Assembly: GCA_030635565.1 (NCBI GenBank)
Contig: DAOVYP010000026.1
Span: forward strand, 1 to 12,619
Origin: Spirochaeta sp.
GTDB lineage: Bacteria > Spirochaetota > Spirochaetia > DSM-2461
Reading direction: 5' to 3'
Length of the DNA: 12,619 nt
Part shown: positions 1-7,484 of the stretch, one piece after another
How the letters are laid out: the number at the start of each line of letters is the position of its first letter
Position numbering within the stretch: the stretch's first letter is position 1
Position numbers and translations under genes: made by a program
Notes under the pieces: generated by a model
What the model saw: only the letters and a program-made list of their open reading frames with translations
What the model was told of the DNA's origin: nothing
Database searches by the model: none

Positions 1-294
1 CTGTTGGAACACCATGCCCACCTTACGGCGGAGTTTCACCGGATCGACATCCTTATCATAAATATTCTTGCCGTTGTAGATGATTTTTCCTTCAGCCCGA
101 GTGCCGTCGATCAGTTCGTTCATACGGTTGATGCAACGGAGAATCGTCGACTTACCGCATCCGCTGGGTCCGATAATGGCGGTGATGGCATGACGCCGGA
201 TTTCCATATCGACATCGATTAGAGCTCTGTGCTCCCCGTAATAGAAATTCATTTTCCTTATATCGACGACGATGTCGTCTTTTGCGGTTTCCAA
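1..294 (-). CDS. pstB: PstB, phosphate ABC importer ATPase (N-terminal part, cut by window edge)
   Basis: Cytoplasmic ATPase that powers phosphate uptake by the PstSCAB transporter. The 98 codons present open with a short lead, then the typical PstB stretch [16 protein letters not shown], a Walker A motif GPSGCGKST at about residues 50-58, the PstB-typical CINRMNELI, and the Q-loop VFQQ at the very edge; signature and Walker B motifs lie outside the window. I place the start at TTG 294 because AAGGAA at 302-307 sits 7-8 nt upstream, the reading frame fits and no better ATG is available; the first in-frame ATG (about codon 20) would cut into the first strand of the fold. It is 11 nt after the pstA stop, and its ribosome-binding site overlaps that stop, so it is co-transcribed and probably translationally coupled. 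The family is near certain; the exact start is moderately sure. Confidence 0.95.
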   Translation of the reverse strand, partial: METAKDDIVVDIRKMNFYYGEHRALIDVDMEIRRHAITAIIGPSGCGKSTILRCINRMNELIDGTRAEGKIIYNGKNIYDKDVDPVKLRRKVGMVFQQ

Positions 295-305
295 GGTTAT
301 TTTCC

Positions 306-1205
306 TTATGGCCTGTTTTTCGAAAATCGGTGTCGTATATAAATGGCTGCTCCGTTAATGGCGAGAAGGATTACCAGGAGAACGACGATGGCCGCCGGAG
401 TCACTCCATGTTGAAAGTCATCTCCGGGAAAGTCGGACCAGGCAAAGATCTGCAGGGGCATGGCACTGAAAGAGCTCAAGATTCCACGGGGTGCGGTGAA
501 TATGGATGTCGCCGCCCCGATCATGATGAGAGGTGCCGTCTCGCCTATGGCACCGGCCAAAGCCAGGATCGTACCCGTCATGATACCGGGCATGGATTCG
601 GGGAGTACCACCGAACGAATCATCTGCCATCTCGTTGTACCCAGGCCGTATGATGCCCGACGCTGGGAGTCGGGTACCGCTCTGATGGCTTCCTGAGAGG
701 AGACTATGACGACTGGAAGGATGCGCAGCGTGAGGGTGAGGGCTCCTACCAGAATGGTTCCGTGAGCCATATCCATGAAGGACACGAAAAATCCGAGTCC
801 CAGGAGTCCGTATACGATGGACGGAACCCCGGCGAGGTTGGCGATATTGGTTTCAATTATTTTTTTGAAAAAATTCTTCGGTGCATATTCTTCGAGGTAT
901 ACGGCGGCACCGACTCCCAGGGGCAGGGAGAAGATGGCCACCAGCATAATGACGAAACTGGAGCCTATGAGCATCGGGTAGACTCCCGCCTTCGAGGCGA
1001 ACCGCGATGGGGGAGAGGTAATGAACTGCCAGTTGAGCCATCCGACTGCGTCCCGGAACACATATATGAGCAGAGCGGATAGAGCAAGGAGGCCGAAGAG
1101 AATAGCCGCAATGCACAGTGCAAGGAACAGCTTCCCTTTTAACTGTTCGGAATTAATATTGTCTTTGCCTGATGAGAGAACGGACTCCCGTATGACCCGG
1201 CTCAT
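306..1205 (-). CDS. pstA: PstA, phosphate ABC importer inner-membrane permease
   Basis: One of the two membrane subunits forming the phosphate channel with PstC. The protein has 299 residues, normal for PstA. It has a hydrophilic N-terminus of about 24 residues, a first membrane segment at 25-50, the conserved [13 protein letters not shown] at about 126-138, and the EAA-type ATPase contact loop around 171-205 (EAIRAVP followed by ASYGLG and LPESMPGI). AIGETAPL, conserved in this family, follows. The ATG overlaps the pstC stop (ATGA, 4 nt), and AGGAG at 1214-1218 lies 8 nt upstream, so translation is coupled to pstC. It ends with TAA at 306-308. Nothing in it looks damaged. Assignment rests on family motifs and the pstSCAB gene order. 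Confidence 0.96.
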   Translation of the reverse strand: MSRVIRESVLSSGKDNINSEQLKGKLFLALCIAAILFGLLALSALLIYVFRDAVGWLNWQFITSPPSRFASKAGVYPMLIGSSFVIMLVAIFSLPLGVGAAVYLEEYAPKNFFKKIIETNIANLAGVPSIVYGLLGLGFFVSFMDMAHGTILVGALTLTLRILPVVIVSSQEAIRAVPDSQRRASYGLGTTRWQMIRSVVLPESMPGIMTGTILALAGAIGETAPLIMIGAATSIFTAPRGILSSFSAMPLQIFAWSDFPGDDFQHGVTPAAIVVLLVILLAINGAAIYIRHRFSKNRP

Positions 1206-2125
1206 TGGTATTTCTCCTGATAACGGCTTTTGATGATCTGGCTCACGACGTTGAGAGTGAGAGTCATCAGAAAAAGGGTGAACCCGACGGCAAAGAGGCT
1301 TTTGTAGGCTGTCGAATCACCGGTGACATCGCTCATGCCGATTTCCACCATGGCAGCCGTCATGGTCTGTATAGGCTTCAGGAGGGCTTCAGCGGGTTTG
1401 AATGGGTTCACCAGTCTCGCCAGATTGCCTCCGGCAATGGTGACGGCCATGGTTTCTCCGATGGCCCGGGATATACCCAGGATGAACGAAGATATAATAC
1501 CCGAGAGGGATGCCGGTAGAACGATGGTGGTGGTGACCTGGAATTTCGTCACCCCCAGCCCTGATCCGGCCTGCCTGAGGGACTGGGGAACGGCCCTGAT
1601 GGCATCCTCGCTGATACTTGCCACTGTAGGGATAATCATGATGGCTACCACAATGGAGGCGCTCAGTACATTGAAGGTTTTAATACCGGGCATCAGAGTC
1701 CTCAGGAGCGGTGTGATATAAACCAGTGCGAAATAGCCGTAAACAACTGTCGGGATACCCGCCAATATCTCCAGAGCCGGTTTAATGGCGGACCGCAGCC
1801 TTCTGCCGGCATATTCGCTCAGGAAAACTGCTGCCAGCAATCCTGCCGGCAGGGCGATAAGAGCCACAGCAAAGGTGAAATAGAGGGTTCCCGATACCAG
1901 AGGCCAGACACCGAAGGATGTCGGTTTGATTGTCGGACTCCAGCGGAAGCCCAGGACGAATTCCTTTATTGAGACTTCACGAAAGAAATCTGCCGTCTCA
2001 ACAAGCAGTACCAGGACGATGCCGATGGTAGTGACGATGGAAATGAAGGCAAAGGTGAGAAAAACGCCCTTCATACCGCTTTCCTTCAGCGAACCGAAGG
2101 GGCGCTTCTGCAGATCGATGGACAT
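1202..2125 (-). CDS. pstC: PstC, phosphate ABC importer inner-membrane permease
   Basis: Partner permease of PstA in the phosphate channel. The protein has 307 residues. It has a membrane segment at about 20-45, a PstC-like loop (GFRWSPTIKPTSFGVWPLVSGT, residues 59-80), the conserved GIPTVVYGYFAL at about 123-134, and the EAA contact loop around 173-207 (EDAIRAVP, then GSGLGVTK and VLPASLSGI), followed by SRAIGETMAV. Its ATG overlaps the last base of the pstS stop codon (TAATG), and its own TGA overlaps the pstA start. This 1-nt and 4-nt packing points to one transcript with translational coupling. There is no strong Shine-Dalgarno sequence before the ATG, which fits re-initiation from pstS. 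It uses TGA as a true stop, which matters for judging the in-frame TGA in the permease at 6564-7484. Confidence 0.96.
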   Translation of the reverse strand: MSIDLQKRPFGSLKESGMKGVFLTFAFISIVTTIGIVLVLLVETADFFREVSIKEFVLGFRWSPTIKPTSFGVWPLVSGTLYFTFAVALIALPAGLLAAVFLSEYAGRRLRSAIKPALEILAGIPTVVYGYFALVYITPLLRTLMPGIKTFNVLSASIVVAIMIIPTVASISEDAIRAVPQSLRQAGSGLGVTKFQVTTTIVLPASLSGIISSFILGISRAIGETMAVTIAGGNLARLVNPFKPAEALLKPIQTMTAAMVEIGMSDVTGDSTAYKSLFAVGFTLFLMTLTLNVVSQIIKSRYQEKYQ

Positions 2126-3060
2126 TAGAGTCCGTTGATAATGCTTTCGATACGGTCGAGATTGGCCTGCATTTCGCTATCGGTCAGGGGAACATAGCCG
2201 ATCTCCTTGATGAGGTCGGTGGACGTCTGCTTGATGTAGAATCGTACAAACTCCTGGACTTCGGGCTTCTTGAGGGCTTTCTTGCTGACATAGATGAAAA
2301 TAGGTCGGGACAGGGGCACGTACCGGCCGCTCTTGGCGGTCTCGATTCCCGGAGCGACGCCATCCACTTCGAGGGCCTTCACTTTACTCTGGTTCTCCAG
2401 ATAGTAAGCCATACCGAAGTAACCCATGGAGTAGGCCGAACCATTGACGGCCTGGACGATGGTATTGTCCTGCTCGGTTCCCTGATAATCGCTGCGGGAT
2501 GCTCCCTCTTCTCCGACGATCTCATCGGTGAAGTAGTCGAAGGTTCCTGAGGCGCTGGTGGGCCCGTAGAGCTCAAAGGGTTCGGCGGGCCAGGAAGGAT
2601 CAACGTCGTTCCACATCATCGCAGGATCTTCGGGACGCCAGATCTGCGCCAGCTGATCTACGGTGATGTCGTCCACCCAGTCGTTCTGAGGACTGACGAC
2701 GATGGTGATGGCGTCGATGGCCACCTGTATCTCAATCGCTTCGATGCCGTTGGCGGCCGCGGCTTCGATTTCGCTGTTCTTGATGGGTCGGCTGGCGTCA
2801 TTGATGTCGGTTTTGCCGGGGATGAAGAAGTTCTTGAATCCTCCGCCGGTACCGGTGGACTGGACGGGAATCTCGACCCGGGGGTGGATGCGGTGAAATT
2901 CCTCGGCCACGGCTACGGTGATTGGGTAGACCGTGCTGCTGCCGGCAATCTTGACGGATCCGGTGAGACAGGATTCATCGACATCGCCGGATCCGGCGGC
3001 AAATGCAAAGACGGGCATGGCGATAATCAGACTCAGGGTGATGACTTTGGGAAAATTCAT
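2125..3060 (-). CDS. pstS: PstS, periplasmic phosphate-binding protein
   Basis: Captures phosphate in the periplasm and delivers it to PstCA. The protein has 311 residues with an N-terminal signal peptide (MNFPKVITLSLIIAMPVFAFA, cleavage likely after residue 21); there is no lipobox Cys at the cleavage point. Phosphate-binding motifs are all visible: AGSSTVYP at 39-46, STGTGGGF at 68-75, DINDASRPI at 85-93 and GPTSASGTF at 166-174. The ATG start has AAGGAG at 3067-3072, 6 nt upstream. It is the first gene of the operon and the best placed for the Pho-box-like repeats upstream. The protein is full length with no sign of damage. The sequence is closer to the PstS of the SphX/PstS2 length class than to the longer E. 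coli form, but this is only an impression. Confidence 0.96.
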   Translation of the reverse strand: MNFPKVITLSLIIAMPVFAFAAGSGDVDESCLTGSVKIAGSSTVYPITVAVAEEFHRIHPRVEIPVQSTGTGGGFKNFFIPGKTDINDASRPIKNSEIEAAAANGIEAIEIQVAIDAITIVVSPQNDWVDDITVDQLAQIWRPEDPAMMWNDVDPSWPAEPFELYGPTSASGTFDYFTDEIVGEEGASRSDYQGTEQDNTIVQAVNGSAYSMGYFGMAYYLENQSKVKALEVDGVAPGIETAKSGRYVPLSRPIFIYVSKKALKKPEVQEFVRFYIKQTSTDLIKEIGYVPLTDSEMQANLDRIESIINGL

Positions 3061-3125
3061 TGTGTTCTCCTTGTCGGTTTTCTTCGTTGTTCCTGCATGT
3101 GATGAAAAACCTCAGGAGTTACTCT

Positions 3126-3160
3126 TTATTTAGGAAATTGTTAGAAATTCGTTAGGACAG
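3126..3160 (-). promoter_or_regulatory. Pho-box-like operator: three 11-bp-spaced repeats upstream of pstS
   Basis: On the plus strand the core TTAG occurs at 3130, 3141 and 3152, exactly 11 bp apart; read toward pstS this is CTGTCCTAACG, then TTCTAACA, then TTCCTAAA. Tandem half-sites with an 11-bp period are the hallmark of PhoB/PhoP boxes, and the outermost unit shares CTGTC-TA with the E. coli half-site. AATAAA at 3125-3130 matches four of six -10 bases and lies about 9-10 bp beyond the second repeat, the spacing seen in Pho promoters where the box replaces a -35. Location upstream of pstS supports phosphate-starvation control. The regulator is not encoded in this window, and binding is inferred. 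Confidence 0.6.
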
Positions 3161-3191
3161 ACGAACACTACCGAACCGCCATTCCGCCGTG

Positions 3192-3197
3192 TATACT
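3192..3197 (+). promoter_or_regulatory. Candidate -10 element (TATACT) for the sensor kinase operon
   Basis: TATACT matches five of six -10 consensus bases and ends 7 nt before the ATG at 3205, so transcription would begin at or next to the start codon. I see no Shine-Dalgarno sequence before that ATG, which agrees with a leaderless message. No good -35 is present at 15-18 bp spacing, so an activator or an extended contact would be needed. The Pho-box-like repeats lie about 30 bp upstream. Confidence 0.35.
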
Positions 3198-3204
3198 TCC
3201 GACG

Positions 3205-4455
3205 ATGACGTCTTCCCGGCAATTTTCTCGATATTACAGGGCTTTTTCACTGGCTGTCGGCGGCATGTTATACGGTCTGGCATTCCTTTCCATGAAATTT
3301 GTCATCACCCGATCCGGTTTCGGAATTCACGAATTGGGGCAGGTGGCTCTCACGCTGACGGCGATGACCCTCCTGATGGTCATATTCCATTTAATCCCGA
3401 ACCTCCTGGTTCAAAGCGCATCCCTGTTTCTCCAGTTTCTCGGGGGTTTGTTCCTGGGAATTCTCGTCGGTCCCTTTGTCTGGCTGAAAACCCTTTGGGT
3501 GATTCCGCTCATCATTCAGTTCGGGTTGGTTATGGACCTTATTGTTTTTTTCCCATTGTCCATGTTCGTCACCTTGAGTCATTTCAACGAGTCGGCGGAA
3601 ATTGTTGCCTGGGGGCGCAGCCTTCCTGATCCGATTACCCGGGACCGTCTAGTCGCTGCGGCAGTCACCATTGCCGCAGTCCTGATCGTCGGAGCCGTCC
3701 GTTATTTGTACAACCGGCTGAGGGAACAGGAGAATCTGGTTGAGAACCTGAAGACCAACATCCTGAAGCTCACCCGGGCGAATTACGATTTCCAGCGCTA
3801 CGCGGCGGATACCGAAGAGATCACCATGAAGAAAGAGCGTTTGAGGATATCCCGGGAAATCCACGATACCGTCGGCTACACCATGACCACCCTTCGGATG
3901 ATGCTCGAAGCCGGGACGGACCTGATATCCGAATCTCCCCTGAAGCTTGAAGTTCAGCTCCGCAAAGCGCTGGAGATAGTGAATCGGGGTCATCATGACA
4001 TCCGGGTTTCCCTGAGGGAACTCAGGGAGCGGGAATCGGACAGGCCCCGGGGGCTCAAAGGCCTGAAAAGCCTGATCGACCTTTTTTCGGAAACCACCGG
4101 TGTCTCGGTTCGGCCCGAGTGGGGGAACATCCCGTGGCTCTTTCCGGATGATGTCGAGGCCGTCCTTTACCGATTCGTCCAGGAAGGTATGAGCAACGCC
4201 CTCTCCCATGGGAATGCCACAGAGATCGACATTCATTTCAGGATGGATGATGATGATATTATCGTCGTTCTGTCTGATGACGGTGTCGGTGCAGATGTTC
4301 TCATTGAGGGCCTGGGTCTTCACGGGATGCGCGAGCGTATCGAGAATTGCGGAGGAAGCTTCGAGGCCCGGAACAGCAGGCAGGGATTTTTTCTCCAGGC
4401 CAGATTACCGCTGAAGGAGGGTGAGCTTGGAGAAGATCCGGCTGTTGATTGTTGA
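3205..4455 (+). CDS. Membrane sensor histidine kinase (NarX/DesK type, HisKA_3)
   Basis: Sensor kinase that should phosphorylate the response regulator encoded right after it. The 416-residue protein has a membrane region with about five to six hydrophobic segments between residues 12 and 165 and little periplasmic sequence, suggesting membrane or intramembrane sensing. A coiled-coil linker follows (about 168-212), then the HisKA_3 dimerisation helix with phospho-acceptor His220 in REIHDTVG, and a HATPase domain: N-box QEGMSNALSHG with Asn331, SDDGVG at 357-362 and GLGLHGMRERIE from 369. All catalytic motifs are intact. The ATG at 3205 has no clear Shine-Dalgarno sequence (see the -10 element just upstream); a later start at Met21 is possible but would truncate the first helix. 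The gene is divergent from pstS and overlaps the regulator by 29 nt. The signal is unknown; the adjacent importer or phosphate status are both possible from context. Confidence 0.92.
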   Translation: MTSSRQFSRYYRAFSLAVGGMLYGLAFLSMKFVITRSGFGIHELGQVALTLTAMTLLMVIFHLIPNLLVQSASLFLQFLGGLFLGILVGPFVWLKTLWVIPLIIQFGLVMDLIVFFPLSMFVTLSHFNESAEIVAWGRSLPDPITRDRLVAAAVTIAAVLIVGAVRYLYNRLREQENLVENLKTNILKLTRANYDFQRYAADTEEITMKKERLRISREIHDTVGYTMTTLRMMLEAGTDLISESPLKLEVQLRKALEIVNRGHHDIRVSLRELRERESDRPRGLKGLKSLIDLFSETTGVSVRPEWGNIPWLFPDDVEAVLYRFVQEGMSNALSHGNATEIDIHFRMDDDDIIVVLSDDGVGADVLIEGLGLHGMRERIENCGGSFEARNSRQGFFLQARLPLKEGELGEDPAVDC

Positions 4456-5116
4456 TGACCAGTACCTCTTTGCCGAACGCCTGGACACCGTTCTGACCCT
4501 GCGCACCGACCGTTTTAAGGTAATGGGAGTGATGAACAACGGCAAAGAGGCCCTGGACTGGGTTCGATCCAACGATTTCGATCTCATACTCATGGACGTC
4601 CGCATGCCGGTAATGGACGGTGTGGAAGCCACCCGCCTCATCCGGAAAGAACTTCCCGATTCCAAGATTGTGATGCTTACGACATTCCGGGATGATGAGT
4701 ATGTGTATCAGGCCCTTAAATATGGAGCGGTGGGCTATGTGCTGAAAAACACCCCGGTGGAAGACCTTATCACCATCATCGAAGCGGCGTTTCACGGCGT
4801 TGTCCAGATATCCCCGGACCTGGTACCCAGTCTGGTTTCCCACTTGAGTATGGATTCAGAAGGGATTTCCGCATCGGAAGAATCGGAAGAAATCGTGAGG
4901 CCTTCCTGGATCAGCTTCTTGAGTGCCCGGGAGAAAGAGATACTCCAGCTCATGGCCGAAGGAATGGATAACCGGCACATCGCCGAGAAACTCTACCTGG
5001 CACCCCAGACCGTGAAGAATCATGTCAGCATGATTTATTCCAAAATCGGCACAAAAGACCGGATGGAAGCGGTTCGACTGGTTCAGGACCTGAGGAAGGA
5101 TCTCCGCCTTTTGTAG
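4427..5116 (+). CDS. LuxR/NarL-family response regulator
   Basis: DNA-binding partner of the preceding kinase. Numbered from the chosen start it has 229 residues: receiver domain 1-120 with acidic pair Asp10/Asp11, phospho-acceptor Asp57 in LILMDVRMP, Thr85 and Lys107; then a linker of about 35 residues rich in Ser and Glu; then a LuxR helix-turn-helix at about 163-223 (LSAREKEILQLMAEGMDNRHIAEKL in three pieces, ending with TVKNHVSMIYSKIG). I choose TTG 4427 because AAGGAGG at 4414-4420 lies 6 nt upstream; the GTG at 4421 abuts that Shine-Dalgarno sequence and is too close to be used. The start lies inside the kinase gene, so the pair is translationally coupled. Stop TAG is part of the palindromic GGTACC cluster. 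Likely targets are its own operon or the importer downstream, which is inference. Confidence 0.93.
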   Translation: MEKIRLLIVDDQYLFAERLDTVLTLRTDRFKVMGVMNNGKEALDWVRSNDFDLILMDVRMPVMDGVEATRLIRKELPDSKIVMLTTFRDDEYVYQALKYGAVGYVLKNTPVEDLITIIEAAFHGVVQISPDLVPSLVSHLSMDSEGISASEESEEIVRPSWISFLSAREKEILQLMAEGMDNRHIAEKLYLAPQTVKNHVSMIYSKIGTKDRMEAVRLVQDLRKDLRLL

Positions 5117-5146
5117 GTACCGGCCGGTACCTGAATTCGGTACCGG
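5116..5146. repeat. Three copies of GGTACCGG/CCGGTACC forming alternative hairpins
   Basis: The perfect 16-bp palindrome GGTACCGGCCGGTACC occupies 5116-5131. Its right half (5124-5131) is also complementary to GGTACCGG at 5139-5146, giving an 8-bp perfect hairpin with loop TGAATTC. The two pairings exclude each other. No run of T follows, so this is not a standard intrinsic terminator. It begins in the stop codon of the response regulator and lies about 75-105 nt upstream of the solute-binding protein gene. Plausible roles are a dimeric-regulator operator, an mRNA-stabilising structure or an RNA switch; none can be chosen from sequence alone. Confidence 0.6.
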
Positions 5147-5222
5147 ACACAGTACTGCGGTAACTGGTGTTTTGATCTGACCGGTTTAGTCTGGAATCAT
5201 CATACCAAAAAGGAGAAAACCC

Positions 5223-6488
5223 ATGAAAAAAACATTGGGTATCTTACTGATCCTCACACTGGCCGCAGGCGCCCTGTTTGCCGGAGGCAGCAGTGGAGCT
5301 GAAGAGGGGAAGGCCAAACTGGTTTTCACCAGCTGGCGGACCGAGGATATCGAGCGCATGAACCGCATCAACAAGGTGTTCATGGATGCCAACCCCGACA
5401 TCATCGTCGACTTTCAGCCGATCAAGGACACTGAGTACGACGCTCAGCTGAAATCCTCCCTGGAGACCGGCGTTGCCGCCGACATCGTTTTCCTGCGTTC
5501 CTACGACAGTGGTCGTCAGATCTGGGACACCGGCAAACTTCTCCCCCTGGACGACGTAGTTCCAGCCCTGGCAGATTTTCCCCCCGCGGCCCGCGGCGCC
5601 TGGAGCACCGATGACGGCACCATGTATGCTGTTCCCTCAGTTGGTGTAACCCACGGTATCTACTATCAGAAAGATATATTCGACAAATACGATCTTGTAG
5701 CTCCCGAAACATGGGACGAGTTCATTGCAGTCTGCGAAACTCTGAAAGATAACGGTGAAATGGTATTCGCCCAGGGAACCAAGGAAGGCTGGCCCCTCTA
5801 CGAAGTCATTTTCAGCGGCCTTGGTGCAAACTTCTACGGCGGCGAGCAGGCCCGTCAGGACCTGATGGCCGGCAATGTAAAACTGACCGATCCTCAGTTC
5901 GTCAAAGCCTTCGAGAAGATGAACGAACTCCAGCCATTTTTCCCCAAGGACTACCAGGCCATCGACTATGTCAGCATGCAGCAGCTCTTCGGTACCGGCC
6001 AGGCCGCCATGTTCATCGGCGGAAGTTGGGAAATCGGAATTTTTGAAGACCTTGGATCCGGTGAAGATGCTATCGGTTGGTTCGCACCTCCGGTGGAGAA
6101 CGCCGGTGATCAGCTGAGTTACTGCTTCCACGTGGATGCCGGAATCGGCCTGAACAAAGATTCAAAAAACATGGACGCCGCCAAGCGTTACATCGCCTGG
6201 ACCGCCGGCCCGGAGTATGCCCAGTTATTAATGGATGAATTACCCGGATTCTTCGGCTACACCCCCGGCGACTATGCTATCAGCAACAGTCTGGCCAATG
6301 ACATGATCGCCGCCGCCAACGGTGCCGACGTCACCGTCCGTACGGTCTGGGAGAAACTCTCGGCCCAGTCCCCCAGCGGCAACATCCTGATGTGGGAAGC
6401 CCTCATCGACATGTACAATGGCGTGAAGACCCCCGCCCAACCTGCCCCCCATGCCCACACGGCTCTGGACACCTGGTACAAGCCGTAA
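5223..6488 (+). CDS. Extracellular solute-binding protein, family 1 (sugar ABC importer)
   Basis: Periplasmic binding protein of a carbohydrate-type (CUT1) ABC importer. The 421-residue length is typical. It has a signal peptide MKKTLGILLILTLAAGALFA followed by GGSSG, without a lipobox Cys, so probably a soluble periplasmic protein. The mature part starts KLVFTSWRTEDIERMN, then SSLETGVAADIVFL, MYAVPSVGVTHGIYYQKDIF near the hinge, and MFIGGSWEIGIF, all family 1 landmarks. Ligand cannot be read from sequence; oligosaccharide or sugar alcohol is plausible. The ATG has a strong AAAAAGGAG at 5207-5215, 7 nt upstream. Codons ending in C dominate more than in neighbours, consistent with high expression. 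A terminator lies between it and the permease genes, which usually gives the binding protein in excess. Promoter elements in the 106-nt upstream region are weak (TTGATC at 5172 without a good -10). Confidence 0.93.
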   Translation: MKKTLGILLILTLAAGALFAGGSSGAEEGKAKLVFTSWRTEDIERMNRINKVFMDANPDIIVDFQPIKDTEYDAQLKSSLETGVAADIVFLRSYDSGRQIWDTGKLLPLDDVVPALADFPPAARGAWSTDDGTMYAVPSVGVTHGIYYQKDIFDKYDLVAPETWDEFIAVCETLKDNGEMVFAQGTKEGWPLYEVIFSGLGANFYGGEQARQDLMAGNVKLTDPQFVKAFEKMNELQPFFPKDYQAIDYVSMQQLFGTGQAAMFIGGSWEIGIFEDLGSGEDAIGWFAPPVENAGDQLSYCFHVDAGIGLNKDSKNMDAAKRYIAWTAGPEYAQLLMDELPGFFGYTPGDYAISNSLANDMIAAANGADVTVRTVWEKLSAQSPSGNILMWEALIDMYNGVKTPAQPAPHAHTALDTWYKP

Positions 6489-6512
6489 GGCAGTTTAGTT
6501 AAGTTTTGCGAT

Positions 6513-6541
6513 CCCGGCCTCCTGGAGAGGCCGGGTTTTTT
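6513..6541 (+). terminator. Intrinsic terminator/attenuator between binding protein and permease genes
   Basis: CCCGGCCTC at 6513-6521 pairs perfectly with GAGGCCGGG at 6527-6535 around loop CTGGA, and is followed by six T at 6536-6541. It lies 25 nt after the binding protein stop and 23 nt before the permease start. A 9-bp GC-rich stem with a short T run suggests partial termination that lowers permease expression relative to the binding protein; alternatively it protects the binding protein mRNA from 3' decay. Confidence 0.88.
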
Positions 6542-6563
6542 CCCAGGACTCCGGAGAAAATAG

Positions 6564-7484
6564 ATGTTGAAGAAAGAAGGAAGAAGCCGCTGGTTCCTGC
6601 TTTGGTACATACTGCCGGCGTTTGTGCTCTACACTCTGTTCATGCTCATTCCCATCCTGGATTCCATGAGGATGAGTTTCTATACGGGTAAGGGTATTAT
6701 ACCCACCGAATTCGTCGGCTTTGACAATTACATCAAGCTCTTCACCAAGTACCCCTTCAACGAGAGGTTCTGGAACGCCTTTTCCAACAACATCAAGTTT
6801 TTCCTGATGGTGACCCTATACCAGAACGTCCTGGGATTCCTGGTGGCGGTTCTACTCAGCCGGGGATTGAAGCTCTCAAATCTGCTGAAGAAGATCAGTT
6901 TCATACCCACGACATGATCGGTCCTGGTGGTCGGGTTCCTCTTTTCAATGATTTTCAACACCCTCTGGAGCATTTTGCTGCGCATACACACTGTGTCCGT
7001 CCGGGGAAGGCTCATCCGGCCCTGGCTCGGCGATCCCGTGACCGCCCTGCCCATCCTTGCCTTCGTTGTGAGCTGGCAGTTCTTTGGTGAATCCATCATT
7101 TTTTACACCGCCGGTATCGATGCCATCGACGAAGAGATTCTGGAAGCGGCCCGTATCGACGGTGCCGGATTCTTTGGCGAAATCTGGCATATCATCCTGC
7201 CGTCCATCCTGCCAATTGTCGGCATTGTAACGGTGCTCATATTTGTCGGTGATTTCACCCAGTTCGACATCGTGTATGCCATGTCCACCAGCATGGGGAA
7301 TCCGGGGTACAGCACGGATATCTTCGGATCCCTGTTCTACAGAACGGCATTCAGTTCACCCGAACGGGGAGGCTGGGGCATGGGTATGGGAGCCACGGTA
7401 GCCACCATGATGTTTGTTTTCGTTTTTTTCGGCGTCAGTCTGTTCCTGCTGTTCTTCAACAAGAAGAGGGCAAAACTCTCATGA
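6564..7484 (+). pseudogene. Sugar ABC importer permease (MalF/UgpA type) interrupted by in-frame TGA at 6915-6917
   Basis: First membrane subunit of the importer. Read through the stop, it is a normal-length permease of about 306 codons: N-terminal segment FLLWYILPAFVLYTLFMLIP at about 11-30, membrane spans continuing to the end, and the EAA ATPase contact loop from about residue 190 (EEILEAARIDGAG, then HIILPSILP). Codon 118 is TGA, between SFIPTT and SVLVVGFLFSMIF, with no frame change; homologues usually have a small hydrophobic residue there, so TTA (Leu) to TGA is a simple explanation. A GTG at 6927 could re-initiate but lacks a ribosome-binding site and would leave out the first spans. 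The start ATG 6564 has GGAG 7 nt upstream. The stretch at about 135-150 (LLRIHTVSVRGRLIRPW) is unusually basic. The stop overlaps the next gene (ATGA). It could be a fresh nonsense mutation, a sequencing error or a readthrough site. Confidence 0.85.

Noticed and set aside
3649..4323. Minus-strand open frame of 224 codons
   Set aside because: Antisense shadow of the histidine kinase, whose H, N and G boxes are all on the plus strand.
5116..5146. Cloning linker (clustered GGTACC and GAATTC sites)
   Set aside because: The sequence runs smoothly from a complete regulator gene into a natural ribosome-binding site and gene; nothing of vector origin is seen nearby. Comparison with relatives would settle it.
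5117..5146. Intrinsic terminator of the two-component operon
   Set aside because: The hairpins are perfect but no T run follows either of them.
6915..6917. TGA as a selenocysteine codon or reassigned Trp codon
   Set aside because: The site lies in a membrane span of a sugar permease with no redox role, I see no stable hairpin directly downstream, and TGA serves as a normal stop in several genes of the window.
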